The translations under genes and the position numbers were made by a program. A stretch of DNA of 6,063 bases from Proteocatella sp051653405. GTDB lineage: Bacteria > Bacillota > Clostridia > Peptostreptococcales > Filifactoraceae. Position 1 is the stretch's first letter. Every line of letters begins with the position of its first letter. The stretch spans positions 1 to 6,063 of the forward strand of contig JBOFWC010000280.1 in assembly GCA_051653405.1 (NCBI GenBank), in the 5' to 3' direction. Below, piece after piece: positions 5,758 through 6,063 of this stretch. The notes below the pieces were generated by a model that saw only the letters and a list, made by a program, of their open reading frames with translations, ran no database searches and was not told where the DNA came from.

Positions 5758-5775
5758 TACTTTTAAACAAAGTAT
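5757..5775. repeat. Palindrome next to the transglycosylase -35 box
   Basis: ATACTTTTAAACAAAGTAT has perfect 7-bp arms around a 5-base centre and touches the -35 hexamer. A half-site, TACTTTGTT, recurs at 5700-5708 on the other side of the promoter, in inverted orientation relative to AACAAAGTA at 5766-5774. It may be an operator. As RNA it would be a weak hairpin without a T-run, so a terminator for the upstream ABC-F gene is less likely. Confidence 0.35.
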
Positions 5776-5790
5776 CTAATTTAATATAAA

Positions 5791-6063
5791 TTAAGCCAGT
5801 TTTAATTTTGCGATTATATCTTCAAGCTCTTCAGAAAGCGACTTTGCAAGCTCAAAGTTATCTTCTTTTAACGCAAATGCTATCTTTGTTTCAACTAATT
5901 TCTTCTTCTGCTCTATTTCTAGATAATCCTTATCAAAGTGATTTGCATAAATCATCTTTCTAAATTTTTTCATATTCATTTTTCTAATATTTTTATCTTC
6001 AATTATTAGAGCATAATCCATACAATTTACAATTGAATAGTAGTCATGAGAAATCATTAAAAC
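5791..6063 (-). CDS. ABC-F family ATPase, C-terminal end (5' partial)
   Basis: The frame stays open to the window edge, so the Met codon at 6057 is internal and the true start lies outside. The visible 90 residues begin VLMISHDYYSIV, the H-loop (switch His) of a second ABC ATP-binding domain. Next come the strand DYALIIEDKNIRKM and an Arg/Lys/Glu-rich helical tail that could form a coiled coil (EIEQKKKLVETKI to SEELEDIIAKL). This pattern, with no membrane spans, fits ABC-F proteins, which bind ribosomes. Some protect against antibiotics that act on the large subunit and others tune translation. The Walker motifs and inter-domain linker that would tell these apart are outside the window, so no resistance call is possible. 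The transglycosylase gene follows on the same strand after 127 nt with its own promoter. Confidence 0.78.
   Translation of the reverse strand, partial: VLMISHDYYSIVNCMDYALIIEDKNIRKMNMKKFRKMIYANHFDKDYLEIEQKKKLVETKIAFALKEDNFELAKSLSEELEDIIAKLKLA

Noticed and set aside
5791..6057. A complete 88-residue small protein starting at 6057
   Set aside because: The frame continues upstream to the window edge, and the residues around the Met form the ABC H-loop (VLMISHD), so the Met is internal.

Overview
The window is AT-rich DNA with strong AGGAGG-type ribosome sites, short intergenic gaps and gene families typical of low-GC Firmicutes. A Clostridium-like member of the Clostridia is the best guess, inferred from composition and protein style, because no rRNA or marker gene is present. 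I see no tRNA, rRNA, CRISPR array, insertion sequence or prophage structural gene.

Layout. (1) Positions 1-1935, plus strand: the C-terminal end of an S41-type serine peptidase, then a PD-(D/E)XK nuclease-family protein 15 nt later, then a small four-helix membrane protein 34 nt later. This run ends at a strong hairpin (1937-1960) that also faces the opposite-strand genes. (2) Positions 1966-4963: a divergent regulator/transporter locus. On the minus strand, an MFS transporter overlaps a 75-residue protein of possible HPr-like fold. On the plus strand, an AraC-family regulator overlaps a HutD/Ves-family cupin-like protein by 4 nt. The shared 96-nt gap carries two TATAAT boxes, no good -35 boxes and an imperfect 16-bp direct repeat spaced 53 bp. 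This fits activator-controlled divergent promoters. (3) Positions 4965-6063, minus strand: a lytic transglycosylase with no visible signal peptide under its own promoter, downstream of the C-terminal end of an ABC-F ATPase cut by the window edge.

How the genes may work together. The AraC protein probably senses a small molecule through its cupin domain and controls itself, the HutD-like protein and the transporter pair. The ligand cannot be read from the sequence. The peptidase/nuclease/membrane-protein run may be one transcription unit, and the nuclease plus membrane protein is the only part that could be an uncharacterised defence-like module. That idea is speculative. The transglycosylase and hutD genes converge with a single base between their stop codons, and the best terminator for the transglycosylase lies inside hutD.

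Most of the window looks like ordinary chromosome. The most useful leads are the regulatory architecture at 3381-3488, the terminator embedded in a coding region at 4892-4927, and a possible internal translation start in the nuclease gene at 969.
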